A stretch of DNA of 54,894 nt from an uncultured Collinsella sp. (lineage in GTDB: Bacteria; Actinomycetota; Coriobacteriia; Coriobacteriales; Coriobacteriaceae): assembly GCA_958348565.1 (NCBI GenBank), contig CATVZP010000003.1, positions 1-54,894 on the forward strand, written 5' to 3'. Numbering within the stretch: the first letter of the stretch is position 1; every line of letters begins with the position of its first letter. This document shows positions 1 through 8,581 of the stretch, in pieces. The notes under the pieces were generated by a model that was given only the letters and a program-made list of their open reading frames with translations, searched no databases and was not told the origin of the DNA. The translations under genes and the position numbers were made by a program.

Positions 1-2
1 AC

Positions 3-1232
3 GAGTACATGGCGGCCGTTCTGACGTCCTATACGGGCAAGACCGACAAGATCGTGCACTACGTCTCGGCATGCCGCCACGACGGCATCCCCGTGCTTTC
101 GCCAGATGTCAACGAGTCCGGCACCGAGTTCACGGCTACCAAGGAAGGCGTGCGCTTTGGTCTGGCCGGCATCCGCGGCGTGGGTACCGGCGTGGCGCAG
201 GCGATTATCGCCGAGCGCGAGGCGGGCGGTCCGTTTAAGACGCTGCACGACTTTGTCGAGCGCGTGGATTCGAGCCAGGCCAACCGCCGCGTGATCGAAT
301 CGCTGATCAAGGCAGGTGCCTTCGACTCCACGGGTTATCCGCGCCGCCAGATGATGCACTTTGTGGACAAGAACAACCCCGAGAACATCATCGACGCCGC
401 GATAAAGCGCCAGAAGGACCGCGCGAGCGGCCAGACCTCGTTCTTCGACATGTTTGGTGATGTTGAGGGCTCGGGCTTTGAGGTCAGCGTGCCCGATCCG
501 GACGGCCAGGAATGGGACCGCCACCTCAAGCTAAGCCAGGAGAAGGAGGTTCTGGGCATCTATGTCTCGGACCACCCGCTGCGCCCGTTTGAGTATGCGC
601 TCAGTAAAGCGCGCGACTTCTCGTTCTCGCAGATCGATACCGGCTACGAAGTGCAAAACCCCACGGGCGGCACCATCAACCAGGAGATTCCCGAGGGCAA
701 GGCACTGTGGTGGGCCGGCATGGTCTCGAGCGTGTCCAAGCGCGTGACCAAAAACGGCGACCCCATGGGCATCGTGCAGCTCGAGGACATGGAAGGCGAG
801 GCCACCGTCGTCGTGTTCCCCAAGACCTACAAGGAGGCCGAGGGGTACCTGTACGGCGAGGTCGATCCCGAGACCGGCGCGCAGCTGTCCGACGCCTTTG
901 TGCGCATTAAGGGCAAGCTCGAGCGCTCGGACCGCGGCGACCAGATCATCGCGCAGGAGATCGTGCCGCTGGAGCTCAACGAGGAGAACAACAAGCCTAA
1001 GGTGTTTGAGGTCATGGTGCCCAACAGCCGTTTTAGCCAGGGCAACATGGCGCGCCTGGCCACGGTGCTCACCACTAACCCGGGCGGCGACCGCGTGGAG
1101 ATCTTTATCGAGCAGGTGGACGGGCGCGTACTGCGCGCCGAGGTGCCTGCCAAGGTCAACGCGCGCTCGATTCCGCTGCTGGCCGAGGCCAAGGCCATTG
1201 TGGGTAACCAGGGCAGAGTGACGGTGATCTAA
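3..1232 (+). CDS. dnaE: DNA polymerase III alpha subunit, C-terminal part (5' truncated by window edge)
   Basis: This is the last 410 or so residues of the replicative polymerase alpha subunit. The reading frame is open to the window edge, so the ATG at 9 is internal. The visible part starts at the end of the fingers region (EYMAAVLTSYTGKTDK), passes through the helix-hairpin-helix DNA-binding segment (GLAGIRGVGTGVAQAI, about residues 50-65 of the fragment) and then an OB-fold (WWAGMVSSVSKRVTKNGDPM into a VVVFPKTY strand), followed by the C-terminal domain that contacts the clamp loader in this family. The polymerase active site and PHP domain lie upstream of the window. The next gene begins 38 bases after the stop on the same strand, so co-transcription is likely. 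Confidence 0.95.
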   Translation, partial: EYMAAVLTSYTGKTDKIVHYVSACRHDGIPVLSPDVNESGTEFTATKEGVRFGLAGIRGVGTGVAQAIIAEREAGGPFKTLHDFVERVDSSQANRRVIESLIKAGAFDSTGYPRRQMMHFVDKNNPENIIDAAIKRQKDRASGQTSFFDMFGDVEGSGFEVSVPDPDGQEWDRHLKLSQEKEVLGIYVSDHPLRPFEYALSKARDFSFSQIDTGYEVQNPTGGTINQEIPEGKALWWAGMVSSVSKRVTKNGDPMGIVQLEDMEGEATVVVFPKTYKEAEGYLYGEVDPETGAQLSDAFVRIKGKLERSDRGDQIIAQEIVPLELNEENNKPKVFEVMVPNSRFSQGNMARLATVLTTNPGGDRVEIFIEQVDGRVLRAEVPAKVNARSIPLLAEAKAIVGNQGRVTVI

Positions 1233-1270
1233 GGGCGACCTTGCTGGTCCGCGCGAGATTGGAGGAAGTG

Positions 1271-4200
1271 ATGGCACAGGGGACGTTTGTGCAGGCGCTT
1301 CGTAAGGAAGCGGCGCTGAGCGGCACCTTTATGAAGGGGCGTTCGCTCATGCTCAACGGCGCCGTGCTGTCGATTGAGGACAGCGGCTCGCGCTTCTCCA
1401 AAAACGTGACGGTCGAGGGCTCGGTGCGCGGCTCGCGCGGCGACCTGTACAAGACGCACGTGGCGCTCGACATGGACGAGCACGAGGTGATCGACTACGA
1501 CTGCGATTGCCCCGCTGCCTATCGCTACCCCGGTATGTGCAAGCACGCCATCGCCACGGCGCTGGCGTACCTGGACGCCAGCGGCATTGAGCCCGTCGAG
1601 GGGCTGCGCACACCGGTTCGCACGTTTACGGCGCAGCCGAAACAGCCCGTGCGCACCGCGCCCAAAGTGCCGGCCGTCAACCCTAACTTTCCCTTCCCGG
1701 CGCCAGTTCCCACGAGCCCGAGCCTCATGAAGGCGCTCTCCGATCTTTCGGACGCGCGCATGGATGAGTTGGCGGGCATGCGCCGCAAGCTCGCCGGCAC
1801 TGTCGACCCCGATGCCCCCAAGGCGGTGTTGGAGCCCTCGCTGGTGCCGTACTACAATCCGCTGTTTGCCGACCGGTTTAGCTGGGCGCTCGAGTTCCGC
1901 ATTCGTTGCGGTTCGGTGTCCTACGTGGTTAAGGACATCGACGGCATGGCCGCCGCCTACGTGCGCGGCGGCACCTTCTCGTACGGCAAGAAACTCACAT
2001 TCCTCCATACACCCGAGGCCTTTGACGAGGTTTCGGTGCGTCTGCTCGACCTTGTTGTGGCAACGGTTGTGTATCTGAGCGACATCACGAGTTCGCGTTC
2101 GGCGTCGTACGATTTTGCACGCAGCGGCTTTGTCGCCGAGCGCCAGCTGCCGCTGTCCGAGCATGACATCGTATACATGTTGGACTTGCTGCGTGGCCGG
2201 ACCATTTCCTTTGAGCCCGCCTGGTCGCGGGGAACGACGACGCATCGTTCCTACGAGGTGGCGGTTGAGTTGTCGCCGGTGGGGGAGGACGAGGCCTCGG
2301 CAAAACAGCCGCCGCTTCTCGCCGCCAAAATCGCGCCGGCGGCTGGTGGCAGCTACGATTTGCGCCTGCCCGCCGATATGTACTGCTTTGCCTCGGGCGA
2401 CGTTGCCTATCTTCTCGACACGCACCGCGCGCGCCGCGCCGATGCAGCGTTTGCCCAGCATGCCGCACCGTTTCTGTCGCGTCTGCTGCCTTGTCGCACG
2501 CCGGTCCATATCGCTGCCGAACAGGTGGGCGAATTCTGCCGCATGGCACTGCCCGTGCTGCGCGAATACACCGACCTCACCGCTCCCGCCGTGCTCGACA
2601 CCGTGGCGCCCGAGCCGAGCTTTGCCATGGCAATCGGCGTCGACGATGGACTCGTGACCTGCAAAATTACGGTTGCCTACGGCGACTGGTCGGCAGATCT
2701 CTTTAGCCTGGGTGCTCCGGGAAGCCCCTTCGAAGAACAGCGCCCGGGCGTGCCGCCGCGCGACGAGATAGCAGAGTTTCGCGTTATGGATACGGCGGCC
2801 CTGTATTTCGACTTTTACGAGGGCGGCCTGGCGTTTGAGGAACGCGATGACGAGAGCCTGTTCCACTTGCTGACCGAGGGCCTGTCTGCCCTGTCCGAGC
2901 TGGGCGAGGTCATGCTCAGTGACCGCCTGCGTCAGATCTCGGTGCGCCCTGCGCCCAAGCTTTCGGTGCGCGCGACCGTCAAGAGCAACCTGCTCGATGT
3001 CGAACTGGGCGCGAGCGGTCTTTCGGCGGCAGATCTTGCCATCTATCTGGACTCGTACAAGCGCCACCAGACGTTCGCTCGCCTGACGTCTGGCGACATT
3101 GTGCGCCTGGACGAGGGAGCGCGCGCCGCGTTTGGCCTTGCCGAGGACCTGGGCGTCGATACCGTCGATCTGCTCGACGGCGTGTCGCTTCCCGCGTCGA
3201 GCACCCTGTTTGTCGATAGCATGCTTGCACGCACGCCCGCGCTCGAGGCCGATCGCGACGCTGCATTCCGTCGCACCGTCGAGCGCTTGGACACGCTCGG
3301 CAAGATGGACTTTACGGTGCCGGTCTCGCTCAAGGCCACGCTGCGCGGCTACCAGGTCGACGGCTACCAGTGGCTCGGCTCGCTTGAGCACCTGGGCCTT
3401 GGCGGCATCTTGGCCGACGACATGGGCCTGGGCAAAACACTGCAGATGATCGCGCATATCCTGGCGCGCGTGGAAGCGGGGGACGCCAAGCCCACGCTCG
3501 TGGTGTGCCCTGCGTCGCTCGTGTATAACTGGACTGCCGAGCTGGAGCGCTTTGCGCCTTCGCTCGACGTGTGCGCCATCGTGGGTGCCAAGGCTCAGCG
3601 CCGCGTGCAGATAGCTGGCGCCGACGAGCATAACGTGGTCGTGACGTCGTATGACCTCATGCGCCGCGATATCGACGAGTATGCCGAGCGGGACTTTGCT
3701 CGCGTTGTGCTCGACGAGGCCCAGTACATTAAAAACCCGCTCACGCAGGTAGCGCGTGCCGCCAAGCGCCTGCCGGCCGGTGTGCGCTTTGCCCTGACGG
3801 GCACGCCCATCGAAAACCGCCTGTCCGAGCTCTGGAGCATCTTCGACTTTCTTATGCCGGGCCTTTTGGGGACGCGCGAGTCGTTTGCTAAGCGCTTTGA
3901 GAGCCCCGTCGAGCATGCCGAGGGCGATAGCGCCGCTCGCCTGCAGGCGCTCGTGTCGCCGTTTGTGCTGCGCCGCGTTAAGGAAGACGTGGTGGCCGAT
4001 CTGCCCGAGAAGATCGAGGACACCGTCATGGCACAGCTCACCGGCGAGCAGCGCAAGCTCTACCTGGCCAACCAAGACCGCATCGCCCAGCAGGTGCAGC
4101 ACCGCAAGGCATCCGAGTTTAAGAAAGACAAGCTCAAGGTGCTCGCCGAGCTCACCAAGCTGCGCCAGATCTGCTGCGACCCGCATCTACACTACGAGGA

Positions 4201-4735
4201 CTACAAGGCGGGGAGCGCCAAGCTCGACGCTTGTATGGAACTCGTGCACGGTGCGCTCGACGGCGGGCACCACATTCTGCTGTTCAGCCAGTTCACGGGC
4301 ATGCTCGATATCATTGGCAAGCGCCTGGCCAAGGAGGACATCGGCTTTCTTAAGCTCACGGGCGCTTCGTCTAAGGAGAGCCGCGCCAAGATGGTCGTGC
4401 AGTTCCAGGCGGGCGCGGTGCCGGTGTTTCTGATCTCGCTCAAGGCGGGCGGCGTGGGCCTCAACCTGACGGCGGCCGACGTGGTCATCCACTACGACCC
4501 GTGGTGGAACGTGGCCGCGCAGGACCAGGCGACCGACCGCGCGCACCGTATTGGCCAGCAACATACCGTGACCGTGTACAAGCTCATCGCCAAGGACACG
4601 ATCGAGGAACGCATTATGCAGATGCAAGAGTCCAAACGCGACCTGGTCAACAGCGTGCTCGGCGGCGACGGCATCTCCTCGGCGCTGTTTACCCGCGAGG
4701 ATGTTCTGGCGCTGCTCGGCGGCGACGGGCGCTAG
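1271..4735 (+). CDS. SNF2-family DNA helicase/translocase with N-terminal SWIM zinc finger
   Basis: A 1154-residue Swi2/Snf2 ATPase. I chose ATG 1271 because GGAGG lies at 1261-1265, six bases upstream; an in-frame TTG at 1241 lacks such a site. The SWIM motif CxCx(n)CxH is at C78, C80, C90 and H92. A poorly conserved middle of about 550 residues follows, then the two RecA-like lobes: Walker A with Lys about 722 (DDMGLGKT), Walker B DEAQ about 815, the TGTPIENRLSELWS motif, and the motif VI region QATDRAHRIGQ near 1090. Proteins of this type translocate on duplex DNA and remodel nucleoprotein complexes; the bacterial SWIM-SNF2 group has no agreed specific role. It follows dnaE closely, which suggests a link with replication or transcription conflicts, but that is inference. 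Confidence 0.93.
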   Translation: MAQGTFVQALRKEAALSGTFMKGRSLMLNGAVLSIEDSGSRFSKNVTVEGSVRGSRGDLYKTHVALDMDEHEVIDYDCDCPAAYRYPGMCKHAIATALAYLDASGIEPVEGLRTPVRTFTAQPKQPVRTAPKVPAVNPNFPFPAPVPTSPSLMKALSDLSDARMDELAGMRRKLAGTVDPDAPKAVLEPSLVPYYNPLFADRFSWALEFRIRCGSVSYVVKDIDGMAAAYVRGGTFSYGKKLTFLHTPEAFDEVSVRLLDLVVATVVYLSDITSSRSASYDFARSGFVAERQLPLSEHDIVYMLDLLRGRTISFEPAWSRGTTTHRSYEVAVELSPVGEDEASAKQPPLLAAKIAPAAGGSYDLRLPADMYCFASGDVAYLLDTHRARRADAAFAQHAAPFLSRLLPCRTPVHIAAEQVGEFCRMALPVLREYTDLTAPAVLDTVAPEPSFAMAIGVDDGLVTCKITVAYGDWSADLFSLGAPGSPFEEQRPGVPPRDEIAEFRVMDTAALYFDFYEGGLAFEERDDESLFHLLTEGLSALSELGEVMLSDRLRQISVRPAPKLSVRATVKSNLLDVELGASGLSAADLAIYLDSYKRHQTFARLTSGDIVRLDEGARAAFGLAEDLGVDTVDLLDGVSLPASSTLFVDSMLARTPALEADRDAAFRRTVERLDTLGKMDFTVPVSLKATLRGYQVDGYQWLGSLEHLGLGGILADDMGLGKTLQMIAHILARVEAGDAKPTLVVCPASLVYNWTAELERFAPSLDVCAIVGAKAQRRVQIAGADEHNVVVTSYDLMRRDIDEYAERDFARVVLDEAQYIKNPLTQVARAAKRLPAGVRFALTGTPIENRLSELWSIFDFLMPGLLGTRESFAKRFESPVEHAEGDSAARLQALVSPFVLRRVKEDVVADLPEKIEDTVMAQLTGEQRKLYLANQDRIAQQVQHRKASEFKKDKLKVLAELTKLRQICCDPHLHYEDYKAGSAKLDACMELVHGALDGGHHILLFSQFTGMLDIIGKRLAKEDIGFLKLTGASSKESRAKMVVQFQAGAVPVFLISLKAGGVGLNLTAADVVIHYDPWWNVAAQDQATDRAHRIGQQHTVTVYKLIAKDTIEERIMQMQESKRDLVNSVLGGDGISSALFTREDVLALLGGDGR

Positions 4736-4836
4736 CCTCGCTCGTTATGTGTTCATTTGCGACGCCGTGGATGGTTCGCTTGCCTTTGGGCATAAGAAGC
4801 ATCGAGAACATCGGCACATCAGCAAAGGAGAACATC

Positions 4837-5199
4837 ATGGCGAAATTCTTTAAGGACCCCGACGGCAAGCTCATTGCCGCCCTTGGCAACGACGTTGCAA
4901 CCCCTGCCGGCTGCACGGAGCTGACCGCGAACACCGAGGATGCGGCACACGAAAAGCACGTGCCCGTCGTCGAGAGCGAGCGCGACGGTCACGTGATCCG
5001 TGCGCGCGTGGGCTCGGTCGAGCATCCTATGGTGCCCGAGCACTATATTGAGTGGATTGCCCTTGAGGCCGAGGGCCGTCTGGAGGTCCATTACCTTGAG
5101 CCCGGCATGAAGCCCGCGACGTTTTTTGCCGGCGGCTCCAAGACCGGTACCGTCTATGCCTATTGCAACCTGCACGGGCTGTGGTCCGCGACGTTCTAG
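4837..5199 (+). CDS. Superoxide reductase (desulfoferrodoxin/neelaredoxin family) lacking centre I cysteines
   Basis: A 120-residue protein that reduces superoxide to hydrogen peroxide without making oxygen, an oxidative defence typical of anaerobes. The start is ATG 4837 with AAAGGAG at 4824-4830. The square-pyramidal iron site (centre II) is intact: E39-K40-H41, H63, H69, C110 and H113 in the contexts EKHVPVV, EHPMVPEHYI and CNLHGLW. The N-terminal 35 residues align with the desulforedoxin-like domain of two-iron desulfoferrodoxins, but only one cysteine (C26) remains, so the Cys4 iron site cannot form. This resembles the class III enzymes such as that of Treponema. A hairpin terminator follows at 5245. 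Confidence 0.92.
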   Translation: MAKFFKDPDGKLIAALGNDVATPAGCTELTANTEDAAHEKHVPVVESERDGHVIRARVGSVEHPMVPEHYIEWIALEAEGRLEVHYLEPGMKPATFFAGGSKTGTVYAYCNLHGLWSATF

Positions 5200-5244
5200 G
5201 AGCGCGCTCCCGCTCGGGGTATCATAGCTAGCATATGCACATGC

Positions 5245-5277
5245 GAGCGCCGACTGCATCTTGCGGCCGGCGCTTTT
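5245..5277 (+). terminator. Intrinsic terminator after the superoxide reductase gene
   Basis: Stem AGCGCCG (5246-5252) pairs with CGGCGCT (5268-5274) around a 15-base loop, followed by TTTT. It ends the superoxide reductase transcript about 50 bases past its stop. Confidence 0.6.
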
Positions 5278-5316
5278 ACTGCGATAGCGACGGTTTACGA
5301 CGGAAAGGGCTGAGCC

Positions 5317-7302
5317 ATGAAGCTCGCACTTGCACAGATCGATATGCGCCTGGGTGATATTGAGGGTATCTGCGGTCGCATCGAGGACCAGGCGCGCCTG
5401 GCCCACGAGCGCGGTGCGCGCGTGCTGTGCGTGCCGGCTCCGCTCTTTATGGGAGCCCTACCCGGCGGCCTGGTGGGCGCTGCCGATTTTGAGCACGACA
5501 TGCTTGCCGGTTTGACCGGCGTAGCCGAGCGCATCCAAGAGCTCGATATGATTTGCATCGTGCCCGCAGCGGTTTCGTTTGAGGGCCAACCTCTGCTCGA
5601 CTATATGATGCTCAAGGACGGTCGCGTGGTACCCGCGCGTGCGAGCATTGCCCTGCAGCGTGGCGAGAACAACGACGCGCGTTGGGCGCCGCCGGTGTTT
5701 GACGTGGACGGCGTGCGCATCGCGGTGATCTTCGACTTGGACCGCGAGCTCGAGATGCTGCCGGCTGGCGTCGATCTCATTGCCTATTTCCAGTTCAACG
5801 CATTCGATATGACCGACCGCGAGACCGCCGCGATCGCCGCCGTGCGCAGCGGAGCCTACCGCAAGATCGCATCTAAGCGTAGCGTGTGGTTTGCCTGCAT
5901 GGCGCCGGTCGGTGCGTACGACGAGTCGGTGTATACCGGCGGCTCGTTTGTGCTCGACGACTGCGGCCGCGTGGTGGCCCAAGCGCCGTGTTTTGAGGAG
6001 AGCCTACTGGTTCAGGAGATCCAGCGCGGTGTGATGCTCGATGCCTTGGAGGACCACGAGCTACCCGAGTTTCGCTCCGAGGAATGGCTGTGGCAGGCGC
6101 TGGTGCTCGCCGTTCGCGATAACGCCCACGCTCGCGGTACGTCGCGCGCCGTGGTGGCACTCGAGGGCGACTTGCCGTCATCCCTGCTGGCGGCGCTTGC
6201 CGTCGACGCCCTGGGTCCGCGCAATGTGGTCGGCCTGGTGCTGGGACGCAACCGCATCTTTACGCCGGCGCAGGAGGAGGCCGAGGCTGCTCGCTGTGCC
6301 GCCGTTCGCGCCATTGCCGAGCGCCTGCATATTCGTATGGTTGAGCGCGATACGCCGGATGCCGCGCGTGTGCTCGACCGCGATGTGTCGGCGGGCGACG
6401 CCGAGCGCCTGCGCTCTCGCACGCTGGGTCTCATGCTGGAGGACACGGCGCGCGAGCTGGGTGCGATGGCGTTGAGTCCGCTGTCCAAAACTGAGTACGC
6501 GCTGGCGGCGCCCGCACTTTGCGGTGGCTACCAGGGCGATTATGCGCCCTTTGGCGACGTATACCTGTCGACGCTCGAGTTTGTGGCGCGCGTACGCAAC
6601 CGTACGTCTGCCGTGGTGCCGCAGGAGCTCGTGACGCTCAACGCGGTGGAGGATTGCATGGAGCGCGTGCTGGCGCAAGCGCTCTCGACGCTTGACGGAC
6701 CAGTCGACATGCTCGACCGCGCGGCGCAGCTACTCGGTGGGCTCGAGCCGGGCGAGGTCGACGGCACGCTCGAGTCACACGTCGACCGCAACCGTCCCTT
6801 CGACGACATTCCGATGGCCGCTGGCAAGCCCGAGGCTTGCTCGCTGCTGCTGATGCTCGTGCGTCAGGGCGAGGCGGCTCGCCGCCAGCTGCCGACGGCG
6901 CCGATCGTCTCGGCTCGTTCGTTTGCCGAGCGCGCCTGGCCGTATATGCTCGCGTGGTCCGATTTGGGGCTGAGCGGCAAGGAACGCATGACGGTCGATT
7001 CTCTGGCGCGTGCCGAGGTGCGTCGTTTTGACGACGACGATACGAGTGACCGTATGCGTGGTGAGATGATGGGCATACTGGGCGAGCTGCTAGGTATTTC
7101 GCCCGAGCAGATGGAGGAGCTGCGCTCCGAGGATGGCCAGCGTCGCCTACATGAGGGTATGAAGAAGTTTGAGGGTGAGGTCCAGGACGCCATCGATAAG
7201 ATGATGGGCGGCCAGGGTGGCCCGCAAGGTGGGCCCCAGGGCACGCCGATGCCGCATCCGCCGGTTGATCCCCGACAGTTCCCGTTCTTCTCGCAGAACT
7301 AA
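5317..7302 (+). CDS. NAD synthetase-like protein with degenerate nitrilase and synthetase active sites
   Basis: A 661-residue protein built like glutamine-dependent NAD+ synthetase: an N-terminal carbon-nitrogen hydrolase domain (about 1-250) and a C-terminal ATP-pyrophosphatase domain (about 270-500). The fold signatures are clear (LALAQIDMRLGD at the start; VYTGGSFVLDDCGRVV; LLAALAVDALGPRNVVGLVL). All the expected catalytic positions differ: the glutaminase Glu is A41 (VPAPLFMG), the Lys is S110, the Cys is D140 (VRIAVIFDLD), and the SGGxDSS P-loop reads EGDLPSS. The C-terminal SAELxPxQ region of true enzymes is replaced by an unrelated tail of about 150 residues ending in Gly/Gln/Pro repeats. 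I therefore read it as a pseudoenzyme or an enzyme with new chemistry. The start is ATG 5317 after GGAAAGG. It stands alone between a terminator and ruvC. Confidence 0.8.
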   Translation: MKLALAQIDMRLGDIEGICGRIEDQARLAHERGARVLCVPAPLFMGALPGGLVGAADFEHDMLAGLTGVAERIQELDMICIVPAAVSFEGQPLLDYMMLKDGRVVPARASIALQRGENNDARWAPPVFDVDGVRIAVIFDLDRELEMLPAGVDLIAYFQFNAFDMTDRETAAIAAVRSGAYRKIASKRSVWFACMAPVGAYDESVYTGGSFVLDDCGRVVAQAPCFEESLLVQEIQRGVMLDALEDHELPEFRSEEWLWQALVLAVRDNAHARGTSRAVVALEGDLPSSLLAALAVDALGPRNVVGLVLGRNRIFTPAQEEAEAARCAAVRAIAERLHIRMVERDTPDAARVLDRDVSAGDAERLRSRTLGLMLEDTARELGAMALSPLSKTEYALAAPALCGGYQGDYAPFGDVYLSTLEFVARVRNRTSAVVPQELVTLNAVEDCMERVLAQALSTLDGPVDMLDRAAQLLGGLEPGEVDGTLESHVDRNRPFDDIPMAAGKPEACSLLLMLVRQGEAARRQLPTAPIVSARSFAERAWPYMLAWSDLGLSGKERMTVDSLARAEVRRFDDDDTSDRMRGEMMGILGELLGISPEQMEELRSEDGQRRLHEGMKKFEGEVQDAIDKMMGGQGGPQGGPQGTPMPHPPVDPRQFPFFSQN

Positions 7303-7305
7303 ACT

Positions 7306-7330
7306 GGGGATGGGATTCGCTCCCAACCCC
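7306..7330 (+). terminator. Hairpin after the NAD synthetase-like gene
   Basis: GGGGaTGGGA (7306-7315) pairs with TCCCAaCCCC (7321-7330) with one mismatch and a 5-base loop, four bases after the stop codon. There is no T-run, so it may act as a weak or factor-assisted terminator or as a 3' end stabiliser. Confidence 0.4.
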
Positions 7331-7439
7331 GGTACTTCAACTAAGCATCTTGGCCCCGTTGTGTTATTCTAGAACAGACGTTCGTGAATGATGCGCGGGG
7401 CCTTGCCTTGTGCTTGGCAAAAGACGAGGGGAGGCTGGC

Positions 7440-7961
7440 TTGGTTATCTTGGGTATCGACCCCGGTTTGGCCCATACGGGTTGGGGGATTATCGAGGAAC
7501 GGCGCGGAGAGGTTCGCTGCCGTGCCTACGGTTGTATTGAGACCAGTGCCGGAAGCCCGCTCGCGGTGCGCCTGTCGCATATCGCCCGCGACCTCAAAGG
7601 TGTCGTCGAGCGCTACCGTCCCGATACCGCGGCTATCGAGAGCATTTACTTTGGCGCTAACGTTCGCTCGGCCATCCCTACGGCGCATGCCCGCGGTGCT
7701 GCACTCGTGGCGCTTTCGGAGTGCGCGCTCGAGATCGGCGAGTACACGCCTATGCAGATTAAGCAGGCTGTTGTGGGCACCGGCGCTGCAGATAAGCGGC
7801 AGGTCGCCTACATGGTGCGCACGCTCACGCAGCTCGACCACGACCCGCATCCCGACCATGCCGCCGATGCCCTGGCCTGCGCCATCTGCCACGTTAACCT
7901 CAGCCGCACACGGGCGCTTACCGGCGGCGAGTTCTATCAACAGAGAGGAACCGGATACTGA
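7440..7961 (+). CDS. ruvC: Holliday junction endonuclease RuvC
   Basis: A 173-residue resolvase that cuts Holliday junctions symmetrically after RuvAB branch migration. I chose TTG 7440, giving MVILGIDPGL, because AGGGGAGG lies at 7427-7434 and the family begins exactly here; an upstream GTG at 7410 would add ten residues without a ribosome site. Acidic catalytic residues are visible: D7 (GIDPG), E67 (AAIESIYF), and the D139-H140-xx-D143 cluster (PDHAADALA). Its stop overlaps the ruvA start by one base (TGATG), so ruvC-ruvA-ruvB form a translationally coupled operon. Confidence 0.97.
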   Translation: MVILGIDPGLAHTGWGIIEERRGEVRCRAYGCIETSAGSPLAVRLSHIARDLKGVVERYRPDTAAIESIYFGANVRSAIPTAHARGAALVALSECALEIGEYTPMQIKQAVVGTGAADKRQVAYMVRTLTQLDHDPHPDHAADALACAICHVNLSRTRALTGGEFYQQRGTGY

Positions 7962-8581
7962 TGATCTCCCAGCTCCATGGAACGCTTGTCGAGGCCACGA
8001 TGAGCTCGGCCGTCGTCGATGTGTCGGGCGTGGGCTTTGAGCTCGGCATCTCGGGCAGCACCGCCGCCACTTTGCCGACGCCCGGCGGCGAGGTTCGCCT
8101 CTATACCCGTATGCAGGTGCGCGAGGATGCCATGACGCTCTTTGGTTTTGCCTCCAAGGACGAGCGCACGATGTTCGATCGGCTCGTGTCCGTCTCGGGC
8201 GTCGGTCCGCGCCTGGCGCTTGCCGTGCTCTCCACCTATACCGTGGGCCAGTTGTATTCGCTGGTGATGGCCGAGGACGACAAGGGTATGGCCAAGGTGC
8301 CCGGTGTGGGCAAAAAGACCGCGCAGCGCCTCATCTTGGAACTCAAGAGCACCTTTGCCAAGGACAAGGGCTTTGTGCCGGTCGACGTGATTCCCGGACA
8401 GGTTGCGATGCCCGTGCCCACTGCCGCCCCCTCGGCCATCGACGATGCCCGCGCGGCACTCCTTTCCATGGGCTTTAGCCCGCAGGAGACCGATGTTGCC
8501 CTGAGCGGGTATGATGGGCAGAATATGCGTGTCGAGGATCTGCTCGGCGCGGCGCTTAAGCGACTTGGAATGGATGCGTGA
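7961..8581 (+). CDS. ruvA: Holliday junction branch migration protein RuvA
   Basis: A 206-residue protein, normal for RuvA, which forms the tetramer that holds the four-way junction. The N-terminal OB-fold (MISQLHGTLVEAT into GFELGISGS), the central paired helix-hairpin-helix motifs (VSGVGPRLALAVLS near 70 and VPGVGKKTAQRLILEL near 110) and a C-terminal three-helix domain (ALLSMGFSPQETDVALSG) that contacts RuvB are all present. The start codon overlaps the ruvC stop and its own stop overlaps the ruvB start. Confidence 0.97.
   Translation: MISQLHGTLVEATMSSAVVDVSGVGFELGISGSTAATLPTPGGEVRLYTRMQVREDAMTLFGFASKDERTMFDRLVSVSGVGPRLALAVLSTYTVGQLYSLVMAEDDKGMAKVPGVGKKTAQRLILELKSTFAKDKGFVPVDVIPGQVAMPVPTAAPSAIDDARAALLSMGFSPQETDVALSGYDGQNMRVEDLLGAALKRLGMDA

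Noticed and set aside
1229..4186. A 985-codon open frame on the minus strand opposite the SNF2 gene
   Set aside because: It is the shadow of a GC-rich gene: the plus-strand frame has SWIM and helicase motifs in order, while this frame shows only His/Arg/Gln-rich sequence without domains.
4501..4836. A longer start for the superoxide reductase inside the helicase gene
   Set aside because: The upstream part overlaps the SNF2 gene in another frame; the family start matches ATG 4837, which has AAAGGAG.
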